A stretch of DNA of 64,000 nt from Erinaceus europaeus (taxonomy: Eukaryota; Chordata; Mammalia; Eulipotyphla; Erinaceidae). The notes beneath the pieces are model-generated. The model saw nothing but the letters and a program-made list of their open reading frames with translations, was not told where the DNA came from and made no database searches. This document shows positions 31,346 to 43,500 of this stretch, piece by piece (position 1 is the stretch's first letter; every line of letters begins with the position of its first letter). Both the position numbers and the translations under genes were made by a program. The stretch spans positions 100,418,999 through 100,482,998 of the forward strand of contig NC_080166.1 in NCBI RefSeq assembly GCF_950295315.1, in the 5' to 3' direction.

Positions 31346-31779
31346 AAATTAAGTGAGATCCATTAATTATGCACTTGATGGATTTAAATTAAAACCAGCA
31401 AAACTAACATGTTGTGTGAGGAACATTCTGGGTGAATGCTTACATTTGTGTAGCTTTCACATTACTCAGTCTAAGGTGGCACCATTCACATTTCAGTGAT
31501 TTTCATTCTGACAATTTTTGGAAAGGAATAATAAAATATTTAAGGAATGACTCACTTTAATGCTGCCATTACAATCCATGGGGGTCCTATGTCCAGAGAG
31601 GAGCATCACTAGTTTAAATGAGGAACTGAGATGATTTTCACCACACCAACATATGATTTGTCAAAAATCACTTCACCTTCTTCTTATGAAGGAAAAAGAC
31701 ACTTTACTATCTATCTCAGAATTCATTTAACAAATCAGCAACCATATCTGCTTCTACTCTTTAAGAGACAAATGTTTCC
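31346..31779. other. No feature recognised
   Basis: Unique-looking sequence; no gene signal. Confidence 0.45.
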
Positions 31780-32527
31780 CATGTTTGGGAGCTACTCTCT
31801 GCTCTGATTCAGCTCTCTAGTCAGTCCTATTCTCAACTCTGACACCATCTTTTGAGACAATACTTTTAGCCCACCTGCATGTTTGCTGTCAGGCTCAGAA
31901 AAAACTTAGTAAAGTCAGGGGCCTCTTGGAATAGACTAAAATAAACTTCCTAACTTTTTCCATCATAAATGCAAATATCATATGCTATATTCTTACTTTT
32001 AGTTTTTTGATTATTAAACAATTTGTTCTGCTTTATATCTTTTTATTAGTGATTTAATAGTGATTGACAAGATTGTGGTATAAGAGGGGTACAATTTCCT
32101 ACAATTTCCGCCACTGGAGTTCCATATCCCCTCCCCTCCATTACAAGTTTCCCTATTCTTTGTAATGCTTTTCACCCACCAAGTTGGAGATGCTACCATG
32201 ACACCAACCTGACTTCCCTGGGCAGACAACCTCACCAATGTGTCCTGGATCCTCACCTCCCCAGAGCCCTATCCCATTAGGGAAATATGGAAATAGGCTG
32301 GGGATATGGATCAACCTGTCAATGCCTATGTCTAGCAGAGAAGCAATTACAGAAGCCAGACCTTCCACCTTCTGCTTTCCATAAATATCTTTGGTCCATA
32401 CTCCCAGAGGGATAAAAAATAGGGAAGCTTATAATGGATGGGATGGGATATAGCTGAAAAAATTTATAGAATTGTACCCCTCTTATCCCACAATCTTTTC
32501 ATCATTATTAAATCACTAATAAAAAAT
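31780..32527 (+). mobile_element. Old L1 3' end with a short antisense insertion
   Basis: 31780-32035 is the 3' end of the older UTR module in sense (GACACCATCTTTTGAGACAA; AACAATTTGTTCTGCTTTAT). 32040-32162 is a short antisense L1 terminus (TTATTAGTGATTTAATAGTG ... TACAATTTCCGCCACTGGAG). 32163-32527 resumes in sense (CACCAAGTTGGAGATGCTAC ... ATTAAATCACTAATAAAAAA). Confidence 0.72.
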
Positions 32528-32929
32528 AAGTAAATTAAAAAAAATACAAACTTTACCTCTTTGAGCTTAGCCTCTCTTAGTACAGACTGGGGTGGGGGAG
32601 GGTTCACATAAGCTACATATAAATAAGTCCACAAATTTCACTTATAACCAAAATAAGCAAATGAATAAGTAAATAGTCTTAGTGCGTAGTACATAGACTA
32701 TATAGTCTGCATCGAATTTTCTGTTTGTCCCCAGCACTCTGTATGCTCTAGCATATGTGAATGTATAAATGTGTGTGATTCTGTGTTGCACATTGTCATA
32801 CCCTGATTACACTAATTTTACCACTTATTTTGCCTCAAACATTTATTATTCATTTTTCATTTCCTCTAGATAAATCTAAGTCTTTAGTATTAGCTCTTTA
32901 ATTTTTTAATTTTATTTTTTTTAATTTTT
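32528..32929. other. No feature recognised
   Basis: Unique-looking sequence between repeats. Confidence 0.4.
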
Positions 32930-33051
32930 CATTTCCATCAGGGTTATTCCTGGCACTCAGTGCCTACACAGCAAATCCTCTGCTCCTGGTGACTTTTTTT
33001 TTCCTATAATAGAAAATTATTGAGAGAAATTCAGAAGGAAGGGAGAAAGGA

Positions 33052-33133
<82 letters not shown>

Positions 33134-33255
33134 CCTGAAGTACAGTATCACTCTTCCTGAAGCTACGCATCTGCAGATAGGATTTGGTTCTTGAACTAGG
33201 GTCTTTGTGCATGGTAACATATGCATTCAATCGGGTACATCACTGCCAGGCTCTA
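32930..33255 (-). repeat. tRNA-derived SINE (family C, long form) expanded by a microsatellite
   Basis: On the minus strand: CCTGGCAGTGATGTACCCGA head, GAACCAAATCC B-box relic, CT-rich body, then the extra segment (CAGGAGCAGAGGATTTGC ... GGAATAACCCTGATGG). The CT-rich body has grown into (TA)n at 33054-33096 and (GA)n at 33097-33129. Confidence 0.78.
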
Positions 33256-33562
33256 GACTTTATTCTGAAAGTAATTGTGTCAGGGATCCTGAAGACCCCT
33301 GCCAGGTTAGATAATTTGCTTGAAGGACTCAGAAAATCCCTTATACTGAATTATCCCTTATATGATTTATTACATTGTAAATCATGATTAAAATCAAGAT
33401 AGGAAAAGATGTCACATGGAAGAATCCAGAATATATGAAACACAAACATCCATTTGCCTTCAATGGAGTCACAGGAAAAATATTTAATTTTCCCAGAAAT
33501 AGTAAATAGAGACACATGTGAAGTATTTCCAAAATAGGAAACTCACCTAAGTCTTGGCTTTC
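33256..33562. other. Possible ancient LTR fragment
   Basis: TGTCAGGGATCCTGAAGACC, ATGATTTATTACATTGTAAA, GATGTCACATGGAAGAATCC, CAATGGAGTCACAGG and GAGACACATGTGAAGTATTT in this order remind me of an old mammalian LTR read in antisense. I cannot name the family, and alignment is needed. Confidence 0.35.
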
Positions 33563-36009
33563 AGGGATTTATTTTTTTATTTTTTATTTAAGAAAGGATT
33601 AATTAACAAAACCATAGGGGAGGAGGGGTACAATTCCACACAATTCTCACTACCCAATCTCCATATCCCACCCCCTCCCCTGATAGCTTTCCCATTCTCT
33701 ATCCCTCTGGGAGCATGGACCCAGGGTCATTGTGGGTTGCAGAAGGTAGAAGGTCTGGCTTCTGTAATTGCTTCCCTGATGAACATGGGCGTTGACTGGT
33801 GCTGGGAAATTGTGCCAATGCAGTCACATCTGCCATGTTGTCCCCTCAGGCTACTGCTAGTTCCCTGGAGAGTTGGGACATTCTCGGAGTACCTGTTCAG
33901 CCATGTTGTGCCCTCAGGACATTGTCTATATCCCCGCGATATCTGGAGTGCTCTGGTTACTCCTCCCCCCTCCCATTCTCACAAGAGTTATCATCCTATC
34001 CTGGAGTGCTATGGTTACTCCTCCCCCTTCCCATTCTCGCGAAAGCTACTCCTATAAAAACCCTTCATTTTCCGCACCTCGCTCTCTTGCCAGCGCTCCA
34101 CTCTGGTGTTCAGACGCAGGAAAGGTTACTGTGTGAGGCGGCCATTTTCTCTACCTCCACGTGGCCCAGCCTGCTTCTTTAACATCCAACTCTGAGGTGC
34201 CAGCCCAAATAAAGATTTGTGTTTCCTCTTCGCTCCAGACGCTCTCTCTCTCTTCTCTGCGGCCTGTGCACTACAACATCTGGCTCTACAACAGACTGGT
34301 AGGTCCATACTCCCAGTCTGCCTCTCTCTTTCCCCTGAGCTGAGCTGCAGGACATATTGGTGGGGTCTTCAGTCTAGGGAAGCCTGGCCGGCATCCTGAT
34401 GACATCTGGAACCTGGTGACTGAAAAGAGAGTCAACATACGAAGCCAAACAAATTTTTGAGCAATCATGGATCCCAAGCTTGGAATAGTGGAGAGGAAGT
34501 CTTAGGGGGGTACTCACTGCAAATTCTAGTGCACTTCTGCTTTCAGGCATATATTTTGCAGTAGTTTACGGATATGTGTTAACATATGCTGTCTCTCACA
34601 GAAACTGGTGTATATCTAGGTTTTGGGACTTTGTTAGAAAGTGAACCACTTGAGATGGAATTAGACTATACTATGAAAGGAAAGGTCTCACCCGAGTAAT
34701 GAAGCTGAAGGGTTGTCATTCCACACGTGAAGTCTCTGGACACAGTCTGAAGTGAAGCATGTTGAGGTGGCAATCATTGCGTTGGTTAGGTTGTGATCGG
34801 CAGATGCAATATTATTTGACATGGATTGGGAGAGGCATACGGGAAAGTGGGCCTTATCCAAGGGTTCCAGGACTGGGGGAAGTAAGGGCTCTATAGTGGA
34901 GATGTGAGGTTCCTGCTGTCTTAGGGTTCCAAAAGACAATGGATAGTTAATGCTATCATCACATTATTTGGTAATTGGGTTAACTTCGAAAAGTCCTTTT
35001 GTTAGGGTTTGCTGTACAGTACCCAGTACCTTGTATATAGCTGTGCTATTGGTTGCTTCTGATCTACTTGGTCTAGGCTTTTGAGAGAGTCTGCATATCA
35101 ATGACACAGCCTATATATTGAAAAGATTCAGTTTGTGTTATGAAAAACTTCGAGACATTCAATTAATTTCCCCCTCTTGTATTAATTAATTAGTGATTTA
35201 TATGACTACATTTTACTAGGAGTGTACATAAACACCATTCCCAACACCAAAAGACTGTGACCCATCCCTCCCACCCACTCCCACCCCCCACTGGCCCAGG
35301 AAGCTGCATGTCTACCCCTCACCTCAGGGTTTTTACTTTGGTGCCCTACTTACAATTTGCTCAGGTCCTGCTTTTAGTTTCCCTTTCAGATCTTCTTAGT
35401 CAACTTCTGGTGATGAGTGGGATCATCCCATACTCATCTTTATCTTTCTAACTTAGCTCACTTAACATAATTCCTTCTAGCTCTGTCCAAGATAGGTCAG
35501 AGAAGGTGGGTCCATTGTTCTTGATAGCTGCATAGTATTCCATTGTGTATATATACCACAGCTTTCTCAGCCACTCATCTGTTGTTGGGCACCTGGGTTG
35601 CTTCCAGGTTTTAGCTATTATGAATTGTGCTGCTATGAACATAGGAGTACACACCTCTTTTTGGTTGGATGTTATGGAATCCTTGGGGTATATCCCTAGG
35701 AGAGGAGTTACTGGATCATATGGAAGGTCCATGTCTAGCCTTCTGAGAGTTTTCCAGACTGCTCTCTACAGAGGCTGTACCAATTTACATTCCCACCAGC
35801 AATGTAAAAGGGTTCCTCTGTCCCCACATCCTCTCCAGCATTTGTTGCTGCTGTCCTTTTTGATGTATGCCATTCTTACAGGAGTGAGGTGGTATCTTAG
35901 TGTTGTCCTAATTTGCATTTCTCTGACAATCAGTGACCTAGAAAAGTTTTTCATATGTTTGTTAGCCTTTTGGATTTCCTCTGTAGTGAATGTTTTGTTC
36001 ATATCCTCT
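33563..36009 (-). mobile_element. Young 5'-truncated L1 carrying a solo LTR
   Basis: T-rich end at about 33566-33600, the complete young 3' UTR (interrupted at 33800-34293 by an LTR), and the last ~0.6 kb of ORF2 (35400-36009). ORF2 reads [23 protein letters not shown] sequence from 36002 with stops by comparison: a Trp to TAG between 35732 and 35766, and Gln to TAG near 35449. Same subfamily as the copies at 9 and 25 kb. It breaks off at 36009 next to unique sequence. Confidence 0.92.
33800..34293 (+). mobile_element. Solo LTR (LTR type 3), 494 bp
   Basis: TG...CA ends, TSD GACTGG at 33794-33799 and 34294-34299, and the L1 UTR sequence is continuous if the insert is removed. U3 holds a tandem pair of ~57-base units (33940-33996 / 33997-34053), as in retroviral enhancers, then a TATA box CTATAAAAA at 34052. 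AATAAA at 34208-34213 and a CT-rich U5 follow. Higher GC than the flanks. Proviral genes are gone through LTR-LTR recombination. 6-bp TSD suggests class II. It must be younger than the young L1 it sits in. Confidence 0.93.
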
Positions 36010-36212
36010 GACGGGCTTACCTTCTATAAGATTAATTGAAGTAGCTATATTTCTCTTTGCTTATTTAGCTTGGTTTCTGCTCATGACCAGCAGGTGGCAC
36101 TGTGGCTATAGTACTGAGTTTCCCCTTGCTTATGCTTCATTGAGGGGAGTGAGGTACCAATATGGCAACTGGCATTGCTTTAACAATTTCTGGGTTCAAT
36201 GAAAGTATTCCA
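36010..36212. other. Unique-looking sequence with a CTCF-type site
   Basis: Short non-repetitive island between the L1 break and a SINE; no frame of interest. See the site at 36087. Confidence 0.5.
36087..36100 (+). promoter_or_regulatory. CTCF-consensus motif
   Basis: CCAGCAGGTGGCAC matches every position of the CTCF core CCASYAGRKGGCRS. It lies in non-repetitive sequence. Motif match is seen; occupancy is unknown. Confidence 0.6.
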
Positions 36213-36225
36213 CCCAATCCTTTTT

Positions 36226-36530
36226 CTTTTATTTATTTATTTATTTAATTTAAAAAAAATATTTATTTTATTTATTCCATTTTGTTGCCCTTGTTGTTTT
36301 ATTGTTGTAGTTATTATTGTTGTCGTTGTTGGATAGCACAGAGAGAAATGGAGAGAGGAGGAGAAGACAGATTGGAGGAGAGAAAGATAGACACCCCTGC
36401 AGACCTGCTTCACCACCTGTGAAGCGACTCCCCTGCAGGTGGGGAGCCGGGGTTCGAACCGGGATCCTTATGCCAGTCCTTGTGCTTTCCGCCACCTGCG
36501 CTTAACCCGCTGCGCTACAGCCCGACTCCC
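36226..36530 (-). repeat. tRNA-derived SINE (family A), well preserved
   Basis: Perfect TSD CCCAATCCTTTTT at 36213-36225 and 36531-36543. Intact head with B-box GGTTCGAACC on the minus strand and a clean CAACAA/AATAAATA tail. Likely a young insertion. Confidence 0.95.
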
Positions 36531-36543
36531 CCCAATCCTTTTT

Positions 36544-37218
36544 AGACTCTTATGTGCAAGCATAGATTCCAGAACTGAACATGGCAAAGAGTCACTTCCA
36601 CAGCTGTTGTGCTTTCATTCAAGCACTTGTTCCCAGGGAGTTGGACCTAGTCACACTGTCTCTTTATTCTTTAGTCCCCTGATTTGGTTGGTTGTCCTCT
36701 TTGTTTGTCTTGAAGACAAATTTATAGGCAGTTTAGCACTTTGGTTCCTCTGGTGGTGGTGGTGGAGGGGGTCCCAGAGGTAAGATCGCCTGTGTCTGTA
36801 GTTTCTCTTTTCCCAGCTATCAAGATTAGCATAGGCATCTTATAGGAGGTGTGAACATTGTATTTGGGGGATAAGGTACTTAGTTTTTCTATTTCTGTGG
36901 GATTGCAAATATAATGCCCTTTATTGTATTTCTGTGAAAATCTTAGAAAAATGAGGTGGTCACAAGATGAATCTTTGTTATTTCTGTAACCTGGATGCTA
37001 CTGTAGACACCTAGTAGTCACTGCTGTCTCCCAGCCATCGTCACCTCCACCGTAGGTTTTAGTGAGGGAAGGGACCAGGTGTAGGAGGTAAGATTCCTTA
37101 AAGGGTCATGCAAATGACATTTTTTTCTTGGCTTTAATAAAATTTCTCTTATATATTTAATAACTCCCCTGTGCCTTCCATATGTGTAGCTAACCTTCCT
37201 TATTAACAACTTAAACAT
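36544..37218. other. Unique-looking sequence, no gene
   Basis: About 0.67 kb. A (GGT)n-rich stretch GGTGGTGGTGGTGGAGGGGG occurs near 36752. No coding signal. Confidence 0.45.
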
Positions 37219-37221
37219 ATT

Positions 37222-37405
37222 AATTTGTTGGATAGAGATAGAAAAACATCTATAGGGCAGGAGGAAAAATAGAAGAGAAAGAGAGACATTTGTAGCACTG
37301 CTTCACTGCTCATGAAAATTTCCCCCTGCAGAGAAGGACTGGGGCTTAAACCCAGATCCCTGTGCATTGTAACATGTATGCCAATCAGGTGTGCCACTAT
37401 CTGGG
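37222..37405 (-). repeat. tRNA-derived SINE (family C)
   Basis: Reverse complement: CCAGATAGTGGCACACCTGA head, GGGTTTAAGCCCCAGTCC B-box region, CTGCAGGGGGAAATTTTCAT, CT-rich body. Diverged about 15-20 percent by eye. Confidence 0.8.
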
Positions 37406-37529
37406 GAAAATGTAAACTGTAACCACAATGCAAAAGCAATCCTTTAAATCATCATTTCCTCAGTAAGATGATGTTGAAGTTGAAAAAGAAGTTGTTGGGA
37501 CCAGATAGTGGCACATCTGATTGATGTTT

Positions 37530-39200
37530 TGATTTGAATTTTTCAGATAATCAGTGACATTGAACATTTTTTTTTTCATATGCCTATTTGCCATGTGAAT
37601 ATCTTCCTTGGTAAGGAATCTATTCAGATTTTCTATCTCTGGCTGGTTCAGTTATTAGAGATCATGTGACTCTAAGAATTTGTCCATCTCTTCCGAGTTC
37701 TTTAGTTTTGTGGTATATTGTTCTTTAGAAAAATCACTTATAATCCTTTGAATTTCTTTAGTATCCACTGTGATTTCTAGCCTTTCATGTATGGTCCTAC
37801 TTATCAGGTTTTTTTTTTTTTTTTCCTGGTAAATATAGCTAAGGGTTTTGATTATCCTTTCAAAGAATTAGCTCTTAGTTTCACTGATCCTTTGTATTTT
37901 TTTTCAATGTCATTTATTTTGGCCCTAGTTTTATATTTTCTTTCCCTCTTACCTTGGGTTTCTTGTGTTCTTTTTTATTAGTGACTTCAAATTGTTTTAG
38001 AAAATATCAAATTTCAGGAGTATCTCCATACCAACACATTATGCTTGTGAGTCAACATGAATCCATCAAAGTTTTTTTTGTTGTTCTTATTTTTCTAGGT
38101 CCTTCAATTGTGATGTTAGATTGTTAGAATGTTTAGTTGCTCTTTTTTTTTTCCCTTTTTCCTGATGTATAGCTGTCTTGGTATGAACCGCTCTTCTAGT
38201 ACTGCCTTTGTTATGTCCTATATATTCTGATAGTTATTAATTTCCATTTGCTTTCAGACATTTTAAATTTTCTCTTTGATTTCATCCTTGACTCATAATT
38301 TGCTTAGAAGCATGTTGATGAAGTTTTCCAGATTTTCTTTTTGTTATGGTTACTGGTTTAATTCCACTGCAATATAAGAAGATGCTTGGAATGATTTCAA
38401 CATTCCTGAAATTACTGATACTATTTTTGTGGCTCAGCACAAGGGCTATACTTTAGAATGTTCCATGTGGGTTCTAGAAGAATGTGTTTTCCATTTTTTT
38501 TTTGGGGGGTGGGTGGGTGACAAGTTTCATAGATGTCTTTCATGTAGCTTATCTTGCTGTTTAATTGGGGGTGGTGGTCATCGTTTGTAGTAAAGATACA
38601 TGGCTAAAATTTCTCAATTTTCTGCAAAACACTTTCAGCCTCGGTCCTCCTCCACCATCACACACCACATGTAGCCCATTTTTGTGAGTCCTTTTATAGG
38701 TTCTTGTATATAAGACTAGAACTGATAAATTCAGAGTTTCCCTTATAGGTGATTCTGTTTTTCTCCAGGTAAGCTTATGATCCTTTCTTTATCTTTTCTT
38801 TTTTCCCTTTTTTTTTTTTTTCCTTTTTTTCCCTTCAGGGTTATTGCTGGGGCTTGGTGCCTGCACCATGAATTCACTGTTCCTGGAGGCTATTTTTTTC
38901 CCCTTTTGTTGCCTTGGTTGCTTTATTGTCATTGTTGTTGTTACTATTATTGTTTTATTGCTGTTGTTGTTGGATAGGACAAAGAGAAATGGAGAGAAGA
39001 GGGGAAGACAGAGGGGGAGAGAAAGACAGATATCTGCAGACCCACTTCACAGTCTGTGAAGCTATCCCCCCTTTTTTCATTTTAATTGCAATATTTGCAT
39101 TGCTTTTGTTTGGCAGTCTTTGTGCTTCTTGGACCTTTATATATCCCTCTTATCCTGTTTGGGGACATTCTTAGCTATTATCTCATCCAATATGTTTCTT
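37530..39200 (-). mobile_element. Ancient L1 (ORF2 N-terminal half to ORF1 region) with a SINE
   Basis: Antisense order typical of old L1: ATTTTTCAGATAATCAGTGAC near 37538, GAAGATGCTTGGAATGATTTC near 38370, CATGTGGGTTCTAGAAGAATG near 38465 (ORF2 endonuclease-linker region), GGTAAGCTTATGATCCTTTC near 38769, then after the SINE TTTGTGCTTCTTGGACCTTT near 39118 (ORF1). Stops throughout; the oldest L1 type here. Confidence 0.7.
38830..39068 (-). repeat. tRNA-derived SINE (family A, long form), head truncated
   Basis: Extra segment TTCAGGGTTATTGCTGGGGC ... TTCCTGGAGGC, then the CAACAA and CT-rich body to CACTTCACAGTCTGTGAAGC; the tRNA-like head is missing at the 39068 end. Confidence 0.82.
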
Positions 39201-39410
39201 TTTTTTAACTGTAAAATGAAAGCACTAGGATTTTATTTATAGTACATTAAAGTTTTAAATAGCACTCTTAAACATCTTAGCTTCTTAAATAAACACATTA
39301 GTGTTCCCTGTTTAGTATATTACTAATCATTCCAAAAATGAAAAAAGAAATAAACTTTCATAAGGGAGCACTTGGCAAGATGAATCTGTGTACTTCTGTA
39401 AAATTCTGAA
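39201..39410. other. No feature recognised
   Basis: AT-rich spacer; ends in the left TSD of the next SINE. Confidence 0.4.
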
Positions 39411-39425
39411 AGTGATGATTCTTTT

Positions 39426-39739
39426 TTTCTTTTTTATTAATTTTTAAAATTTTATTTTTATATTTATTTCCCCTTTTGTTGCCTTTGTTGTTTTTCATTG
39501 TTGTTGTAGTTACTATTGTTGTTGTTGATTTCGTCGTTGTTAGGTAGGACAGAGAGAAATGGAGAGAGGAGGGTAAGACAAAGAGGGGAGAGAAAGACAC
39601 CTACAGACCCGCTTCACCAACTGTGAAGCGACCTCCCTGCAGGTGGGGAGCTGGGGGCTCAAACCGGGATCCTTATGCCGGTCCTTGCACTTTGTGCTAC
39701 GTGTGCTTAACCTGCTCTTGCTACCACCCAACTCCCGAG
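39426..39739 (-). repeat. tRNA-derived SINE (family A)
   Basis: TSD AGTGATGATTCTTTT at 39411-39425 and 39740-39754. Full head (minus strand, GGGAGTTGGGTGGTAGCAAG start), CACCTGCAGG region, CT-rich body and CAACAA tail. Confidence 0.93.
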
Positions 39740-39754
39740 AGTGATGATTCTTTT

Positions 39755-40535
39755 ATTGATAAAATGTTTTCTTTTTCTTTTTAAACTTTTCAAATCATTG
39801 GGAAAGGGGGAATATGGTTTACAGAACAGTTGTTTACACATGAGTACAATTTTTCATCTCCTCATTGTGGAGAGATGACTTGGGATTAACAAAGATTCCC
39901 TCCCTCTATTAGCCAGCCTTGGAGTCTTACTGCTGGTAGACTATGTCTCTTGGTTCCTTCTTCTCTTGGCAAGTGGTTTCATGACTTTTATGGCTGTTAT
40001 AGTGGTCTTTCTTGGAAATTTTTCAGAGATTCAGTCATAGATCCTCCGTGATCTCTGTGGCAGTCTAGTAGGGCTGCTTGCTAGACAGTAATCCTACTGG
40101 AATTCTGGGCATTATATAGAGCACTTTATGGAAATATTGTGGAGGTGATATCAACAATCCCAAGTCACTCCGTCTGCTCTCCTTCTTATTAGCTTCTTGC
40201 CTCTGTGTGGCACATTTCCTCAGTTGATGAACCACTGCAATGCATTATTATCAACTAAAGTATGTACTAAGATCTCCCTAGTTGTAATTCAGTGTCTTTT
40301 TTTTTTTTTTGTTTAAAGACTGTATGCTCATTTTTAGTGTTTTCATACCATTATATTTTTTATTGTCAGAGATACTCAGGAAACACTTCTCCTCACTCCT
40401 TTAATTTGCAAGAAGGAAGGTTTAGGCAGTGGAACTTGCTCCTCTAGCCTTTTAAGAGGAAGCAATGAACAGAGCTAAAAATAGTATATGCAACTTGGTG
40501 GCTGAAAGGCAGCAAGGACAAAATGTATTTATTAT
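39755..40535. other. Unassigned; probably old repeat
   Basis: TCAAATCATTGGGAAAGGGG and TTCATCTCCTCATTGTGGAG have an L1-UTR flavour, but no landmark is firm. No frame of interest. Confidence 0.35.
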
Positions 40536-40539
40536 TATT

Positions 40540-43500
40540 AAATTATTTATAAAATAAAAATATTGACAAGACCATAGGATAAGAGGGGTACAATTCCACA
40601 GAGTTTCCACCACCAGAGTTCTATATCCCACTCCCTCCCTTGAAAGTTTTTCTATTCTTTATCCCTCTGTGAGCATGAACTCAGGATCATTATGGGGTGC
40701 AGAAGGTAGAAGGTCTTGCTTCTGTACTTGCTTCTCTGCTGAACATGGGCATTGGCAGGTCGATCCATAGTCCCAGCCTATCTCTCGCTTTCCCTAGAGG
40801 AGCAGGACTCTAGAGAGGTGGGGGTCCAGGATACATTGATGAGGTCCTCTGCCTAGGGAAGTCAGTTTGGCATCATGGTAGCATCTGCAACTTGATGGCT
40901 GAAATTAAGATATGAAGATATAAAGATTTAAGATATAAAGCAGAATTAAGATATAAAGCAGCACAAATTGTTTAATAGTCAGAAACGGAAAGGCAAGAAT
41001 ATAGCAGATGAGTTTCGGGATATTCATTTTGGAAAAAGCTAGTAGGTCTATTTTAGGTATATTCCAGGGGGCCCATGACTATACTAATTTTTGCCTGAAC
41101 ACAATAGCTAACATGCAGGTAGGCTAAAGGTATTTTCTGGGGAGATGGTGTCAGAGATGGAACTAGGACTAGAAGTCTGCATCAGGGTAGAGAGTAGCTC
41201 CCAAATATGGGAAAGGTATATAAATATAATTTTATGGTTTCTTTTTTTTTAAAGTCTTTCTACTTGCTTGCCGTTTTGGGTTATTGCATACTATTGTGCA
41301 CTTTTGCTTTAAGGTGTGTTTTTTCCCCTAATTTGTGGGTACATGTGCACATGTGTTCTGTCTTATGGGCCCAGACGTATATCTAGGTTCTGTGGCTTTG
41401 TTAGGAGGTACACCACCCAATATGGAATTGAGGAGTCCTGTGATCTAGAAATGGTCTCATGAGAGTGCTGGTGCTGAAGGGTTGACATTCCACACCTGGT
41501 GTCTCTGGACAGAATCTGAAGTGAAACATGTCGAGATGGTACTGGTTGCACTGATTTGGTTGAGTTTAGCAGATACAGTATCAAATGATATCTATAGAGT
41601 GAAGTGTGCAGGTAGACAAGCCATGCTCCAGAGTTTCCAGGACTGGGAGAAACATGGGCTTTATTGAGCATGAGGACGGTTCCTGCTGTCTTGGAGTTTA
41701 AGAAGACAGTAGATAGTTATTATTGTAACCAAGTTATTTAGGAATTTGGTTGACTTTGAAAATCCTTTGGCTAGGATTTACTGTACAAAACAAGACCTTA
41801 CCATGATTATGTCATTTAATGTTATTTATAGTTATATCTTACAGAAACCAAAAGGTTCCTGTGTAACCTCTGCATCCCTATCAGTCTGAGCAGATGGGAA
41901 TAGGGATCTTAGGGTGCAAAGAAGTGAGGAAGTCTATTTTTGTATGTTCCTAGGAGCCTATTACTGTCATACCTTTTGCTTGAATTTGATAGCTAACTTG
42001 AAGTTAGACAAAAATATTGTCTGAGAAGGTGTTGTCAGGAGTTGAGAATGGGGCTAGAAAGTTGGATTAGCACTTTGTCTTGCTCTATATCTTAACACCT
42101 TTCAGCCACAAAGTTGCAGATGCTATCATGATTTCTTCCTGATTTCCCTAGGCAAATGGCCTCACCAATGTTTCCTGAAACCTCACCTCTCCAGAGCCCT
42201 GCTCGAGTAGGGAAAGATAGAAACAGGCTGGGAGTGAGGATCATCATGCCAACGCCCATGTCCATCAGAGAAGCAAGTACAGAAGACAGAACTCCCCTCT
42301 ACTATACCCCATAAAGAATCTTGGTTCATACTCCCTGTAGGGAGAAATGATAGGGGGTTCTGAACTCCTACTCCATTAGGACCCAGAGAGAGAAGAGGAA
42401 ATGGGAAAATATATACAAATATAGACAGATAGTTGTAGAAATAAAGGTAACCCATATCTGCAACCTTATGAGAACTGTTCTAGCTTACAATGGAGGGACT
42501 GGGGATTCAGAACTCTGGCTATGAGGATAGTGCATAGTTGTATTCTGTTATCCTGTAATTTTGTAAATCAATATTTACACTAATAAAAATAATAGAGCAG
42601 ATGAAACTAAGGGTCTTGGCGTGGGAAAAGCTAGGCAGTCCAGTTTAGATATATTCCAAGGGGCCCATGACGTTAGTAATTTTTGCCTCAGCTCAATAGC
42701 TAACATGCAGGTAGGCTAAATGTATTGTCTGGGAAGATGGTGTCAGAGTTTAAAATAGGACTACAAAGCTGAATTAGGGCAGAAAGTAGCTCCTTAACAT
42801 GAGGAAAGTATATAAATACAATTAACTGTAGACCCCATCAATCTTATCGAGGGCCCATATTTATCCATATTTAGCACAGGAGCCTGTGTAACCTCTGCTT
42901 CCCTGTCAGTCTGAGCTCACAGTTCATGGTACATACAGCAACATTTTCAGTTGCATTCATTTCAGGACCAGTCTTCCACAAGTGACAGAATATGTTGATT
43001 CAACCTCCCTTTTCAGAGTGGAGCAGCCAGCCCTCTATTGAGGGCAAGGTCTTGTAGAGGCCCACAGGATGGTTTATGATGATGTTCCTGACAGAAGTGA
43101 CCACTGATGGTGGAGAGAGGGATCTTTAGAGGTCTAGGCCTATCATATTTAAGGATTCCCTGATCAGGCCCCTGGATAATGGTGTGGCCTGGTAGTGACC
43201 AAAAGGGTCATGATTAAAGTGTGCCAGTCTCTTGCGCTTATCCTGCTTTTGTAGTCCTTACTTTTTTCACAAGGTTAGAGTTAGGTGGTTGAGTAGAGTG
43301 AAGTAGAGGGTAGGTAATGAGGCTATTTAGGTCTAAGTAGAAAATATTTGATTAAGTCCTTCATGGTGTCTTTTTTTAGGTCTTTCTACTTTTTTGCTGT
43401 ACTTATTGAGTCACTGCAGACTATTGGGCACTTTTATTTTAAGGTGTATATTTCCCCCTAACTTATGGATACCTGTGGACATGTACCCTATTTCTTGGGA

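Noticed and set aside
33554..34057. 167-codon frame near 33.6 kb
   Set aside because: Runs from an L1 3' UTR into an LTR across an insertion boundary; not a gene.
38500..38520. G-quadruplex from GGGGGGTGGGTGGG
   Set aside because: Only three separate G-runs; a three-tetrad fold is not supported.
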